Shown here: positions 26,212-35,318 of the stretch, piece by piece
Layout: each line of letters starts with the position of its first letter
How positions within the stretch are numbered: position 1 is the stretch's first letter
Assembly: GCF_002305875.1 (NCBI RefSeq)
Contig: NZ_CP022098.1
Location: 5,084,001-5,148,000, forward strand
From: Cystobacter fuscus
Lineage (GTDB): Bacteria > Myxococcota > Myxococcia > Myxococcales > Myxococcaceae
DNA length: 64,000 bases
Direction: 5' to 3'
Notes under the pieces: generated by a model
What the model was told of the DNA's origin: nothing
Seen by the model: only the letters and a program-made list of their open reading frames with translations
Database searches by the model: none
Translations under genes and position numbers: made by a program

Positions 26212-29200
26212 ATGGTCGGCATTCCTGGCTACACGCTGATCGACAAACTCAAGTCGACGGGCACGAATATCCTGTATCGCGCGGTGCGCGATTCCGACCG
26301 CCTGCCCGTCATCGTCAAGATGCCCATGTCCGCGCACCCCGGCGTGCGCGAGCGCGACGACTACCGCCGCGAGTACGCCGTCCTGCAGCGGCTGAGCGAG
26401 GTGCGCGGCGTCCCCCGGGTCCTGGGCTTCGAGCTGAGCGGCGAGCGGCCGGTGCTCCTGATGGAAGGTGAAGGCGGAGCCGCCCTGTCCGACACGGCGG
26501 GGACTCCGCTCGGCGTGGAGCGCTTCCTCGAGCTGGCCATCTCCCTGGCGTCAACGCTCACGGACATCCACCGCCGCGGCGTCATCCACAAGGATCTCAA
26601 GCCCTCCAACATCATCCGCCTGCCCTCGGGCGAGACGCGCATCGTCGACTTCGGGAGCGCCACCGTCCAGAGCGTGGAGCACGTGGAGGCGGTCTCCGCC
26701 GGGCTCATCGAGGGGACCCTCGCCTATATGTCCCCGGAGCAGACCGGGCGGATGAACCGCTCGGTGGACTACCGCACCGACCTCTACTCCCTGGGAGTGA
26801 CCTTCTACGAGCTGCTCACCGGCACTCTGCCCTTCCATGGGCGCGATGCGCTCGAGTGGTTCCACGCCCACATGGCGCAGACCCCGAGAGCGCCGCACGA
26901 GCGCATCCCGGCCATTGCCCCCTGCTTGTCCGCCATCGTGATGAAGCTGCTGGCCAAGGTGGCCGAGGAGCGCTACCAGGGCGCCGACGGGTTGAAGGCG
27001 GACCTGCTGCGCTGCCAGGAGGCGCTCGGCCGGGGCGAGCTCGAGCCGTTTCCCCTGGGCGAGCACGACATCCCCACCCACTTCCAGATGCCCCAGCGGC
27101 TCTATGGGCGCGAAGCGCAGGTGGACACGCTGCTCCAGGCCTTCGAGCGGATTGGCCGGGGCGGGCATCCGGAGCTGGTGCTGATCAGCGGCTATTCCGG
27201 CATCGGCAAGTCCGCGGTGGTGCACGAGCTGTACCGGCCCGTCGTGCAGCGGCGAGGCCTCTTCCTCGACGGCAAGTTCGACCAGTTCCAGCGGGACATC
27301 CCCTACGCCACCCTGGCCCAGGCCATCCGGGGCCTGGTGCGCCAGTTGCTGGCCGGCACCGACGCGGAGCTCGAGGCCTGGCGCCAACAGCTCTGTGAGG
27401 CGTGGGAGGGAAGCGGGCAGCTCCTCGTGGATCTGGTCCCCCAGCTCGAGCTCATCGTGGGCAAGCAGCCGGCGCTCCCAGCGTTCACCCCCGCCGAGTC
27501 ACAACATCGCTTCGACTGGGTCTTCCAGCGCTTTCTCGGGGTGCTCTCCACCCCCGCGCATCCGCTCGTCATCTTCCTGGATGACCTGCAGTGGGCCGAC
27601 GGGGCCAGCCTCCGGCTCATCCAGCACCTCTTCACCCACCCGGACACCCCGCCGCTGTTGATGATCGGCGCCTACCGCGACAACGAGGTCAGCCCCTCCC
27701 ACCCGCTGATGCTGACACGGACGGAGCTGCGCAAGGGCGGCGCGTGGGTGGCCGAGCTCCGGCTCGAGCCGCTGAGCCAGGAACAACTGCGGCAGATCAT
27801 CACCGATGCGCTCCCGGGCGCGGAGCAGGAGGTCATCGAGCCGCTCTCGGCCCTGGTGCACCAGAAGACCGGAGGCAACCCCTTCTTCTTCCTCCAGCTC
27901 ATGCGGACGCTCAATCAGGACGGGCTGCTGACCCGCACGCCCGAGGGCCGCTGGCACTGGGATGAGCAGGGCATCCGGGCCCGGGCCTACTCCGACAACG
28001 TCGTCGACTTCCTGGTGGGCCGGCTGCGACAGCTCCCCGAGCAGACCCAACACCTGCTGCGCCTGGCGGCGTGCGCGGGCAATGCCTTCCCGAAGCGCAC
28101 CCTGGCCATCATCTCCGACAGAGCGGAGGACGAGGTGGAGCGGGAGCTCGAGCCCGCGCTCCAGGAAGGCCTGTTGATGCGGACGGGCCAGGAGCAATAC
28201 CGATTCCTCCACGATCGCATCCAGCAGGCGGCCCACGCCCTCATTCCCGAGGAGGAGCGCAAGGCCATCCACCTGCGCATCGGCCGCCTGCTGCTGGCGA
28301 GCCTGCCCCCGGAGGAAGTGCGCGAGAAGATCTTCGACGTGGTGAACCAGCTCAACGCCGGGGCCGAGCTGCTCGTGCTCCCCGGGGAGCGCCACCAGGT
28401 CGCGCTGCTCAACGCCGAGGCGGGCAGGAAGGCGCAGGCCTCGACCGCGCACCGCTCGGCCATCACCTACTTCACCGCGGCCCTCTCGCTGCTGCCGGAC
28501 CCCTGGGAGCGCGAGCACGCGCTGGCCTTCCAGCTGAGCTTCCAGCGGGCGATGAGCGAGTTCATGAGCGGCAACACGGACGGGGCGCGCCAACTCGTGG
28601 AGGCGCTCCGCCCCCGGGCGCGCACCCCCGCGCAGCTGGCGTCGGTGTCCGTGTTGCTGAGCGACATCCACATGGCCGCCAGCGAAACCCAGCCCGCCGT
28701 GGACTGTCTGCTGGAGTGCCTGACCTCGCTGGGCATGCCCATGCCCCCCCATCCCTCCCGGGAGGAAGTGGAGGCCGCCAACGCGGAGGTGTGGACCCTG
28801 TTGGGGGAGCGCCCCATCGCGAGCCTCCTCGAGCTGCCGCTCATGACGGACCCGGACATCCAGGCGATGATGAGTGCCCTCTCCGCCCTGTTCACGCCCG
28901 CGCTCGCCACGGATGTCAACCTGCTCGTCCTGTACCTGTGCAGGATGCTCTCCCTCTCCCTGCGCCACGGCAACAGCGAGGCCATCACGACTGGGTATGC
29001 GTGGTACGGCATCACGCTGGGCAGCCTGTTCGGGCGGTACCGGGAGGGCTATGCCTTCGGCGAGCTGGCCCTCGCCCTCGTCGAGCGCCACGGCTACACC
29101 ACCTCCCGGGCGAGGATCCTCTACTCGATGGAGCTCCTCAGCGTCTGGACCCAGCCGCTCACCCTCTCGCTGGAGTACATCCGCAATGCCTTTCAGCAGG

Positions 29201-31578
29201 CCGTTCCGGCGGGTGATTTCCAGACCGCCGGATACTGCTGCAACCACATCGTCACGGATCGCCTCGCCCTCGGGCACCCCCTGGACGAGATCCACCAGGA
29301 GTCGGTCGCGCGCATGGACTTCGTGCGCAAGGCCAACTTCCATGGCGTCCAGCAAATCATCCAGTGCACCCAGCGCTACATACAGCAGCTGCGCGGCCTG
29401 TCAGCGTCCTTCGAGTCGCTGAACGGAGAGGACTTCGACGAGGAGTCCTTCGAGGCGGGGCTGTCGTCGACACCGCACATGAGCACCGTGGTGTGCTGGT
29501 ACTGGACCCTCAAGATGCAGTCGCGCGTCATGTGCGGCCGGTACGAGGAGGCATGTCAAGCATCGGCCAGGGCCCAGGAGCTCCTCTGGTCCTCGCTCGG
29601 CCACATCCAGCTGGCGGACTTCCACCTCTACAGCGCGTTGGCCCTGTCCGGCCGCTGCGAGGACGCGGCGCCCGAAGCACGGCGGGACTACCTCGAGGCC
29701 ATGCGGCGGCACCAGCGACAGCTCGGGGAGTGGGCGGAGCACAGCCCCGGCAACTTCCGCGCGGCCGAGCGGATGGCCGCCGCCGAGCTCGCCCAGCGCC
29801 AGGACCAGTGGGACGAGGCGATGCACGCCTACGATGCGGCGATCCACTCGGCGCGCGAGCACGGCTTCCTCCAGAACGCCGCGCTCGCCAACGAGCTCGC
29901 GGCGCGCTTCTGGCGCAAGCGGGGGGTCAAGACCATCGCCCTGGGCTACGCCCGCGAGGCGCGGGATGCGTACCGGACGTGGGGGGCCCACGGCAAGGTC
30001 CAGCACCTGGAGGACCAGTGGCCCACGCTCTCGGGTACGGCGAGCGCCCAGGACCGCGCGGCCTCCGATACGACCTCGACTCATCTCGATGCGCTCACCG
30101 TGGTGAAGGCCCAACAGGCCATCTCCGGGGAGATAGACCTGGAGCAGCTGGTGTCCACGCTGCTGCGGGTGGCCATGGAGAACGCCGGCGCCCAGCGCGG
30201 CGCCCTGCTGCGCCCGCACGGCAACAAGCTGCGGCTGGTGGCCCTCTCCAACGTGGCGGAGGGCGGCGCCGTGGTGCTTCCGGAAGACAACTCCACCCAC
30301 GAGCTGCCCTGGTCGCTCCTCACCTACGTCAAGCGCACGCGCGAGCACGTGCTCATCGGGGATGCCTCCCGGCCCCATCCCTACGCCTCCGACGGCTACT
30401 TCGAGCACGGCCGGGCCAAGGCGGTGCTCTGCCTGCCGCTGCTGCGCCAGGAGGAGCTCGTCGGCGTGCTCTATCTGGAGAACAGCCTCACCGCGGATGC
30501 CTTCACCCCGGCCCGCCTCACGCTGCTCGTGCACATCGCCTCCCAGGCCGCCATCTCCATCGAGAACGCGCGGCTCTACGCCGACATCAAGCAGGCCCAG
30601 GCCGCCCTGCGCGACGCCAACGACGAGCTGGAGCGGCGCGTGGACGAGCGCACGCACGAGCTCAAGGAGGCCCAGGCCCGGCTGGTGGGAATGGCACGCG
30701 CGGCGGGCATGTCCGAGATCGCCTCCAACGTGCTGCACAACGTGGGCAACGTGCTCACCAGCGCCGTCGTCAACCTCGAGACGACGCGTCACGCGGTGGG
30801 CGCGTCGCGGGTCGTCCGGGTGCGGCAGGTGGCCGCGCTGCTCGAGGAGCACCGCGAAACGCTGATGGACTTCCTCACGAAGGATCCCCGGGGGAGCCGC
30901 CTGCCCGACTACCTGTCCGCGCTCGCCGCCGAACTCATCCATGAGCAGACGAACCTGCAGGAGAACCTGGACGCCATGAACCGGCACCTGGAGCACATCC
31001 GGGCCATCGTCCAGGTGCAGCAGACCTACGCGAAGACGCCGCTGCTCACCGAGGAGTGCGATCTGGCGCAGCTCGTCGACGACACCCTGCGCATCCAGTA
31101 CACCTCGCTCCAGCGCCACGGCATCACCCTCACCCGCGAGTTCGCCCGCCTGCCCCGGATGTGGCATGACAAGCACAAGGTGATGCAGATCCTCGTCAAC
31201 CTCGTCGCCAACGCCAAGTACGCCATGGACGCCATGCCCGAGCAGCAGCGGCACCTGCTCGTGCGGCTCACCACGGACGATGGGTGGGCACGCATCCAGG
31301 TGACGGACAGTGGCGTGGGCCTCGCGCCGGAGATCCTCGGCAAGCTCTTCACGCATGGTTTCACCACGCGCAAGGACGGCCACGGCTTCGGCCTGCACTC
31401 GAGCTCGCTGGCGGCGAAGATGCTGGGAGGGCGTCTGACGCTGGAGAGCGAGGGGCCCGGCAAGGGGACCACGGCCACCCTGGAGATTCCGCTCATGCCC
31501 GAGCCCAGGACGTTCCCCCCCGAGACCAGGCGGAAGGAGCCCCGCGTGGGCCCCCTTTCTCCCGAGAAGGATCCTTGA
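26212..31578 (+). CDS. Trifunctional Ser/Thr kinase - AAA ATPase - GAF - sensor histidine kinase
   Basis: 1788 aa from the ATG at 26212 (MVGIPGYTLID); an upstream TTG would add a poor extension. Order: kinase (about 1-270) with HKDLKPSN (Lys in place of the usual Arg) and DFG; AAA/STAND ATPase with Walker A SGYSGIGKS (about 326); a long helical region; GAF (about 1300-1470); coiled coil; DHp with VLHNVGN (about 1507) carrying the phospho-His; HATPase with NLVANAKYAMDAM (N box, about 1663) and GHGFGLHSS. It is a large cytoplasmic signalling hub coupling Ser/Thr and His/Asp phosphorylation. No receiver gene is adjacent. Confidence 0.92.
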   Translation: MVGIPGYTLIDKLKSTGTNILYRAVRDSDRLPVIVKMPMSAHPGVRERDDYRREYAVLQRLSEVRGVPRVLGFELSGERPVLLMEGEGGAALSDTAGTPLGVERFLELAISLASTLTDIHRRGVIHKDLKPSNIIRLPSGETRIVDFGSATVQSVEHVEAVSAGLIEGTLAYMSPEQTGRMNRSVDYRTDLYSLGVTFYELLTGTLPFHGRDALEWFHAHMAQTPRAPHERIPAIAPCLSAIVMKLLAKVAEERYQGADGLKADLLRCQEALGRGELEPFPLGEHDIPTHFQMPQRLYGREAQVDTLLQAFERIGRGGHPELVLISGYSGIGKSAVVHELYRPVVQRRGLFLDGKFDQFQRDIPYATLAQAIRGLVRQLLAGTDAELEAWRQQLCEAWEGSGQLLVDLVPQLELIVGKQPALPAFTPAESQHRFDWVFQRFLGVLSTPAHPLVIFLDDLQWADGASLRLIQHLFTHPDTPPLLMIGAYRDNEVSPSHPLMLTRTELRKGGAWVAELRLEPLSQEQLRQIITDALPGAEQEVIEPLSALVHQKTGGNPFFFLQLMRTLNQDGLLTRTPEGRWHWDEQGIRARAYSDNVVDFLVGRLRQLPEQTQHLLRLAACAGNAFPKRTLAIISDRAEDEVERELEPALQEGLLMRTGQEQYRFLHDRIQQAAHALIPEEERKAIHLRIGRLLLASLPPEEVREKIFDVVNQLNAGAELLVLPGERHQVALLNAEAGRKAQASTAHRSAITYFTAALSLLPDPWEREHALAFQLSFQRAMSEFMSGNTDGARQLVEALRPRARTPAQLASVSVLLSDIHMAASETQPAVDCLLECLTSLGMPMPPHPSREEVEAANAEVWTLLGERPIASLLELPLMTDPDIQAMMSALSALFTPALATDVNLLVLYLCRMLSLSLRHGNSEAITTGYAWYGITLGSLFGRYREGYAFGELALALVERHGYTTSRARILYSMELLSVWTQPLTLSLEYIRNAFQQAVPAGDFQTAGYCCNHIVTDRLALGHPLDEIHQESVARMDFVRKANFHGVQQIIQCTQRYIQQLRGLSASFESLNGEDFDEESFEAGLSSTPHMSTVVCWYWTLKMQSRVMCGRYEEACQASARAQELLWSSLGHIQLADFHLYSALALSGRCEDAAPEARRDYLEAMRRHQRQLGEWAEHSPGNFRAAERMAAAELAQRQDQWDEAMHAYDAAIHSAREHGFLQNAALANELAARFWRKRGVKTIALGYAREARDAYRTWGAHGKVQHLEDQWPTLSGTASAQDRAASDTTSTHLDALTVVKAQQAISGEIDLEQLVSTLLRVAMENAGAQRGALLRPHGNKLRLVALSNVAEGGAVVLPEDNSTHELPWSLLTYVKRTREHVLIGDASRPHPYASDGYFEHGRAKAVLCLPLLRQEELVGVLYLENSLTADAFTPARLTLLVHIASQAAISIENARLYADIKQAQAALRDANDELERRVDERTHELKEAQARLVGMARAAGMSEIASNVLHNVGNVLTSAVVNLETTRHAVGASRVVRVRQVAALLEEHRETLMDFLTKDPRGSRLPDYLSALAAELIHEQTNLQENLDAMNRHLEHIRAIVQVQQTYAKTPLLTEECDLAQLVDDTLRIQYTSLQRHGITLTREFARLPRMWHDKHKVMQILVNLVANAKYAMDAMPEQQRHLLVRLTTDDGWARIQVTDSGVGLAPEILGKLFTHGFTTRKDGHGFGLHSSSLAAKMLGGRLTLESEGPGKGTTATLEIPLMPEPRTFPPETRRKEPRVGPLSPEKDP

Positions 31579-31608
31579 CTGGAGTGGCGGGGAAGGCGGC
31601 CCTCGCGG

Positions 31609-31819
31609 TCACTGGGGCACGCGGAGCCCCACGAGCCCATCGTTCGCCACGCGCGAGACCTCGTTCGGAAGCGCGGGCAGGAGGGCGCGGGCCGCGCCGG
31701 GGAGGTTGCCCGGGTGGAGGATCATCACCTGCACGACCCTCGTTGCCCCCGGCGAGTGCGCACCTGGCCCCTGCGCGAGGGCCGCCCCAGAGCGCGTGGT
31801 GTTGAAGCTCAAGCCGCCC
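31609..31819 (-). pseudogene. Possible C-terminal remnant of an unknown gene
   Basis: On the minus strand, about 65 codons downstream of the histidine kinase remnant read as plausible protein (VVQVMILHPGN, then LPALPNEVSRVANDGLVGL) and end at a TGA at 31609. The text looks like a natural C-terminus, but there is no start or matching upstream half, and its frame is not that of the neighbouring kinase remnant. It may be the end of a lost gene fused at about 31,830. I do not recognise the family. Confidence 0.3.
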
Positions 31820-32808
31820 TCAAGTCGCCTGTGGAGGCGCCGCGAGGTAGGGCAGTTCCAGGGTGAAGGTGGCCCCGTGTCCAGGTCCCTCGCTGTGGAC
31901 GGTGAGCGTTCCCCCCATATCCTGGGCCGCCAGGGCGCTGGAGTGCAGGCCGAAGCCATGCCCCTCCTGCCGGGTGGTGAAGCCGTACTGGAAGATGCGG
32001 GTGAGCATCTCCGGGGCGATGCCCATGCCGTTGTCATGCATCTGGATGCGCACCTGCTCGTTCCCGGTACGCTCCAGCTTCACGGTGAGCACCCGCTCGG
32101 TGGGAGGCACCGCGTCCATGGCGTACTTGGCGTTGCTCACCAGGTTGACCAGGATCATCAGCGTCTTGTGCTTGTCGGTGAGCACCGGAGGCAGGTCGGC
32201 CAGCTGGCGCACCACCTTCACCTGATGGCGGGTGAGACCGGCGGCGTTGATGCGCAGCGCGTCCTCCACCAGCCCTACCATGTGCACGGGCTCCTGCAAC
32301 CGGGGCGTGCGGGCGTAGTTCTGCTGCACCTTCACGATGTCGCCGATGTGCTCGGTGTAGCGGCCCACGTCGTCCAGCAGCGTGGTGATCGCCGTGCGGT
32401 CCTCGAGCAGGTTCTGTCCCAGCTTGCCGTTGTTTTGGGGCGTGCTGGTGGTGAAGTACTCCAGCTCGGTGACCATGAGGCCGGGTTCGGCGTCGTGGAC
32501 CCAGGTGGGGCGCTCGGGCCAGTAGAGGATGATGGGCCCCTCGGGCAGCGTGACGAAGGTGTCCGTGACGCGGACGTGGAAGGCGGGCCCGTACCAGGAG
32601 AGCACGTCATAGGAGGCCAGCAACCGGCGGCGCATGTCCTCGTCGAGGGTGACGCCCCGGGGGACGAAGACGCCTGGCGCCTTCGTGCCATCGAAGCTCT
32701 CGGGGCGGCTGCGGACCGTGCCGTCGGGCAGCCGCACGAACAGACTGTCGAAGCGCGCGCCAACGTCCTCGGGGCCCAGGGTCCGGATGCGCTCCGCCAG
32801 GGCCTTCT
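31820..32808 (-). pseudogene. 5'-truncated sensor histidine kinase
   Basis: About 330 codons from just after an in-frame TAG near 32808. A GTG at 32737 could give a 305-aa product. The DHp region with VGRYTEHIGDIVKVQQNYA is present but lacks the canonical phospho-His motif. The ATP-binding domain is complete: NLVSNAKYAMDA N box, DNGMGI and GHGFGLHSSALAA. The last 150 residues resemble the end of the large kinase at 26212-31578 (same N and G boxes), so they are paralogues. The N-terminal sensor region is missing and joined to unrelated sequence. It may still bind ATP but is unlikely to be a working sensor. Confidence 0.7.
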
Positions 32809-33298
32809 ATCTTGATGAGTGTCGAGCGGGCCAGCGGAGCACGGGAGCGGGACGGGGGGAGAAGCGAGTGCATTGCAGTCCGAGTACACGCACTCGAGAT
32901 AGGGGTCCTCGGCGGTGTTCTTCGTGGGAGTCAGGCAGATCGTGTGGACTGCCTGAGATCAATACTCCTGCACCACCGCAATGAGCAGATATATCTCCCA
33001 ATCGATACGCAGTGCAGGAACTGGATCGGCCCATCCCCCAGCCACGCGCCGCTCTGGGCTAGAGACGCCAGAGGGGCACACTGAGGGCACATGATGAAAA
33101 CGAGGACAAAGCTGTCCGCCGCTGTCCCGGAGCGGCAGCGTTCCTGTTCCGCGGGGCTGCGTGGTCGAACCGGACCACGTCGGTTGAAGGCCGATGGTAT
33201 GGCCTGCACAGGTTCTGCACGGGTTTTCCTCCGAAGCATCGCTTCCATCCGCGGCATGGGGCGGATTAGCTTTTGCCAGTATTCACGGAGGCACGGAC
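32809..33298. other. Gene-poor junction region
   Basis: 490 bp between the truncated kinase and the membrane protein. On the minus strand, bases of about 32815-32962 read as LTPTKNTAEDPYLECVYSDC in one open frame, which looks like part of another lost protein running into the kinase remnant. No start codon with a ribosome site is seen. The remaining 300 bp hold no gene I can support. Confidence 0.35.
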
Positions 33299-33889
33299 AT
33301 GGCAGACGTCTATGAACATGGTCGCGGGCAGCGCACGCCTCGCCTGCGGATCTTCGCTTGGGCCTGCGCCGGGGCGCTGCTGCTGCTGCCGCTGGTCGCG
33401 ATGCAGTTCACCGATGAGGTGAAGTGGGACGGGGCCGACTTCGCGTTCTTCGGCGCGCTCCTGCTCGGCGTCGGTGGCACCTATGAGCTGCTGGCGAGGA
33501 AGACTGGCAGCGCCGCCTACCGCGCCGCCGTTGGCATTGCGCTCGCGGGCATGTTTCTCCTCGTCTGGATGAACGCCGCCGTCGGGATCATCGGGAGCGA
33601 GGACAATGACGCCAACCTGATGTTTGGCGGAGTGCTCGCCGTTGGCGTCATCGGTGCCATCATCGCGCGCTTCCAGCCGGCTGGCATGGCGCGCGATTTG
33701 TTCGCAATGGCGCTCGCCCAGGTGGTGGTGGCCCTCATCGCACTGATCGGCGGCGCTGGCGCCGGTGCTCCGAGCTGGCCGATCGATCTGCTGCTGCTGA
33801 CGGGCTTCTTCGCCACGCTGTGGCTCGCATCCGCCATGCTGTTCCGGCGAGCGGCGCGAGAGCAGACGCCGACAAACGCAGCGGTCTAG
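33299..33889 (+). CDS. Hypothetical multi-pass membrane protein
   Basis: 196 aa; the ATG at 33299 has GGAGG seven bases upstream. A short basic N-terminus is followed by about six hydrophobic segments, the first ending LLLLPLVAMQF and the others rich in Gly and Ala. Acidic and Asp/Asn residues (SEDNDAN) lie in the middle loop. The family is not recognised; the gene looks free-standing. The composition recalls small membrane proteins common in alphaproteobacteria, so acquisition by transfer is possible but not shown. Confidence 0.7.
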   Translation: MADVYEHGRGQRTPRLRIFAWACAGALLLLPLVAMQFTDEVKWDGADFAFFGALLLGVGGTYELLARKTGSAAYRAAVGIALAGMFLLVWMNAAVGIIGSEDNDANLMFGGVLAVGVIGAIIARFQPAGMARDLFAMALAQVVVALIALIGGAGAGAPSWPIDLLLLTGFFATLWLASAMLFRRAAREQTPTNAAV

Positions 33890-33988
33890 CCCACCCATGA
33901 CGTCCGCTCTCCACCCAGAGTGGTGCCAGACACTGCCCCAGTCGACTGGACATGTCGGGCCGGTGCCGAAGGCGGGGCGTCGACCGCG

Positions 33989-35203
33989 TTACTGCGCGAC
34001 GATGTCGAGCATCGTCTCCTTGTTGCCCTGGATGATTTTTCTGGCGAGCGGGCCCGTCAGACGATTGTTCATGAGGCGCATGGTCGCCCCGCGAAGGAAT
34101 CGCTGAGCCTCGTTGGACGGAGTGAAGAACTGTCTCATCTTCATCCCGTGGAGCTGCATGTTCGAGATGAACGGGCGCAGCTTCGCCTCCCACTGGGACA
34201 ATGCGAGCTCCACGTCGTCTGGATATTTCTCCAGCATGTTGCCCAGAAGCTCACCCCCGGCCATCCCGGACGAGGCGCCCATGCCCGAGTACAGGGTCAA
34301 GCACCACGCGGAATCGCCCACCAGCACGACCCGCCCCTTGTGCCAGCTCTTCATGTGCACCTGATTGGTCGAGTCGAACAGATACTCGTCCGCGGCCTCG
34401 AACTCGTCGAGCAGATAACCCAGCACGGGCCCCGTCTTTTCCGGTCCATACGCCTCGCGCAGTGACTCGATGGGGGGGCGGCGGAACTGCGCGGCCACGT
34501 CCTCGACGCGGTAGGAGAAGAGCACGGTGGGGTTGTGATTCGCGAAGGGAAACACCCACGCCGACCGTCCCGCCTCGGCCAGGACCAGTCCTTCGTGCGT
34601 GGCGTAGCCCGGCACGGGGTTGCGCAGGACGCAGGCACCAATCATGTAGTTGAGCGGGTAGAAGAAGTCCTCATGCGGACCAAAGACGAGCTGACGGACG
34701 GTCGAGCGCATGCCGTCAGCGCCCACCACGAGGTCGAAGCGTTCGGTCGTGGTCGTGCCGCTCTTCGTGTGAGCCAGTGTGACGTCGACCCCGCGCCCGT
34801 CCTGCTCGAACCGGGTGGGGACCGTCGAGAAGCGGAGCTCCACTTCCTCGGGCAACGCGGAGAACAAGGAGTTCTCCATGTCGCCGCGCAGCAACGGGCG
34901 AGGCTCGCCGGGCACGTCCACGAAGGACATGCCCTTGTACCGATGATTGGCCCGGTCGACCTCGTAGGACTGCATCCGCGGGGACCTTCGATCGACCAGG
35001 GTCTTCATCGCGCCGAGCCGCTCGGCCGAGGCCTTGCCGGTACCGAACAGGCCAATGAAGTAGCCGCCTTTGCGGCGCTCGGGAGCCCGTTCGATGAGCA
35101 CGGGCTCCCAGCCGAGCTTGTGAAGCCGGATGGCCGTGGCGATACCGCTGATGCCGAGTCCAACCACCAGAACGCGGCGACGAGGTGTCGTTGAGTTCGT
35201 CAT
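33989..35203 (-). CDS. FAD-dependent monooxygenase (UbiH/PHBH-like)
   Basis: 404 aa from the ATG at 35203. Signatures: VLVVGLGISGIATAIRL (about residues 11-27), the GADGMRSTVRQLV region (about 178), and VVLVGDSAWCLTLYSGMG (about 290-307). The last 100 residues, with NNRLTGPLARKI, are a helical C-terminal domain. It is a second flavin monooxygenase in this window but differs from the one at 3738-4931 (different loops, no adjacent marR). It probably hydroxylates a small aromatic or polyketide-like molecule. The histidine kinase gene lies 115 bp upstream in the same direction. Confidence 0.85.
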   Translation of the reverse strand: MTNSTTPRRRVLVVGLGISGIATAIRLHKLGWEPVLIERAPERRKGGYFIGLFGTGKASAERLGAMKTLVDRRSPRMQSYEVDRANHRYKGMSFVDVPGEPRPLLRGDMENSLFSALPEEVELRFSTVPTRFEQDGRGVDVTLAHTKSGTTTTERFDLVVGADGMRSTVRQLVFGPHEDFFYPLNYMIGACVLRNPVPGYATHEGLVLAEAGRSAWVFPFANHNPTVLFSYRVEDVAAQFRRPPIESLREAYGPEKTGPVLGYLLDEFEAADEYLFDSTNQVHMKSWHKGRVVLVGDSAWCLTLYSGMGASSGMAGGELLGNMLEKYPDDVELALSQWEAKLRPFISNMQLHGMKMRQFFTPSNEAQRFLRGATMRLMNNRLTGPLARKIIQGNKETMLDIVAQ

Positions 35204-35318
35204 GATGTCCAGACAGTAAAGAGCGGCGGAATCCGTCACCAGAGCGTGGCTTGTGACGGAAATCGGCCTGGATTGGGGTTGGAGAACAAACCCCGCCGTC
35301 GGATTCACGGATGCATCA

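Noticed and set aside
27499-29355. 618-residue frame on the minus strand
   Set aside because: Shadow of the trifunctional kinase gene.
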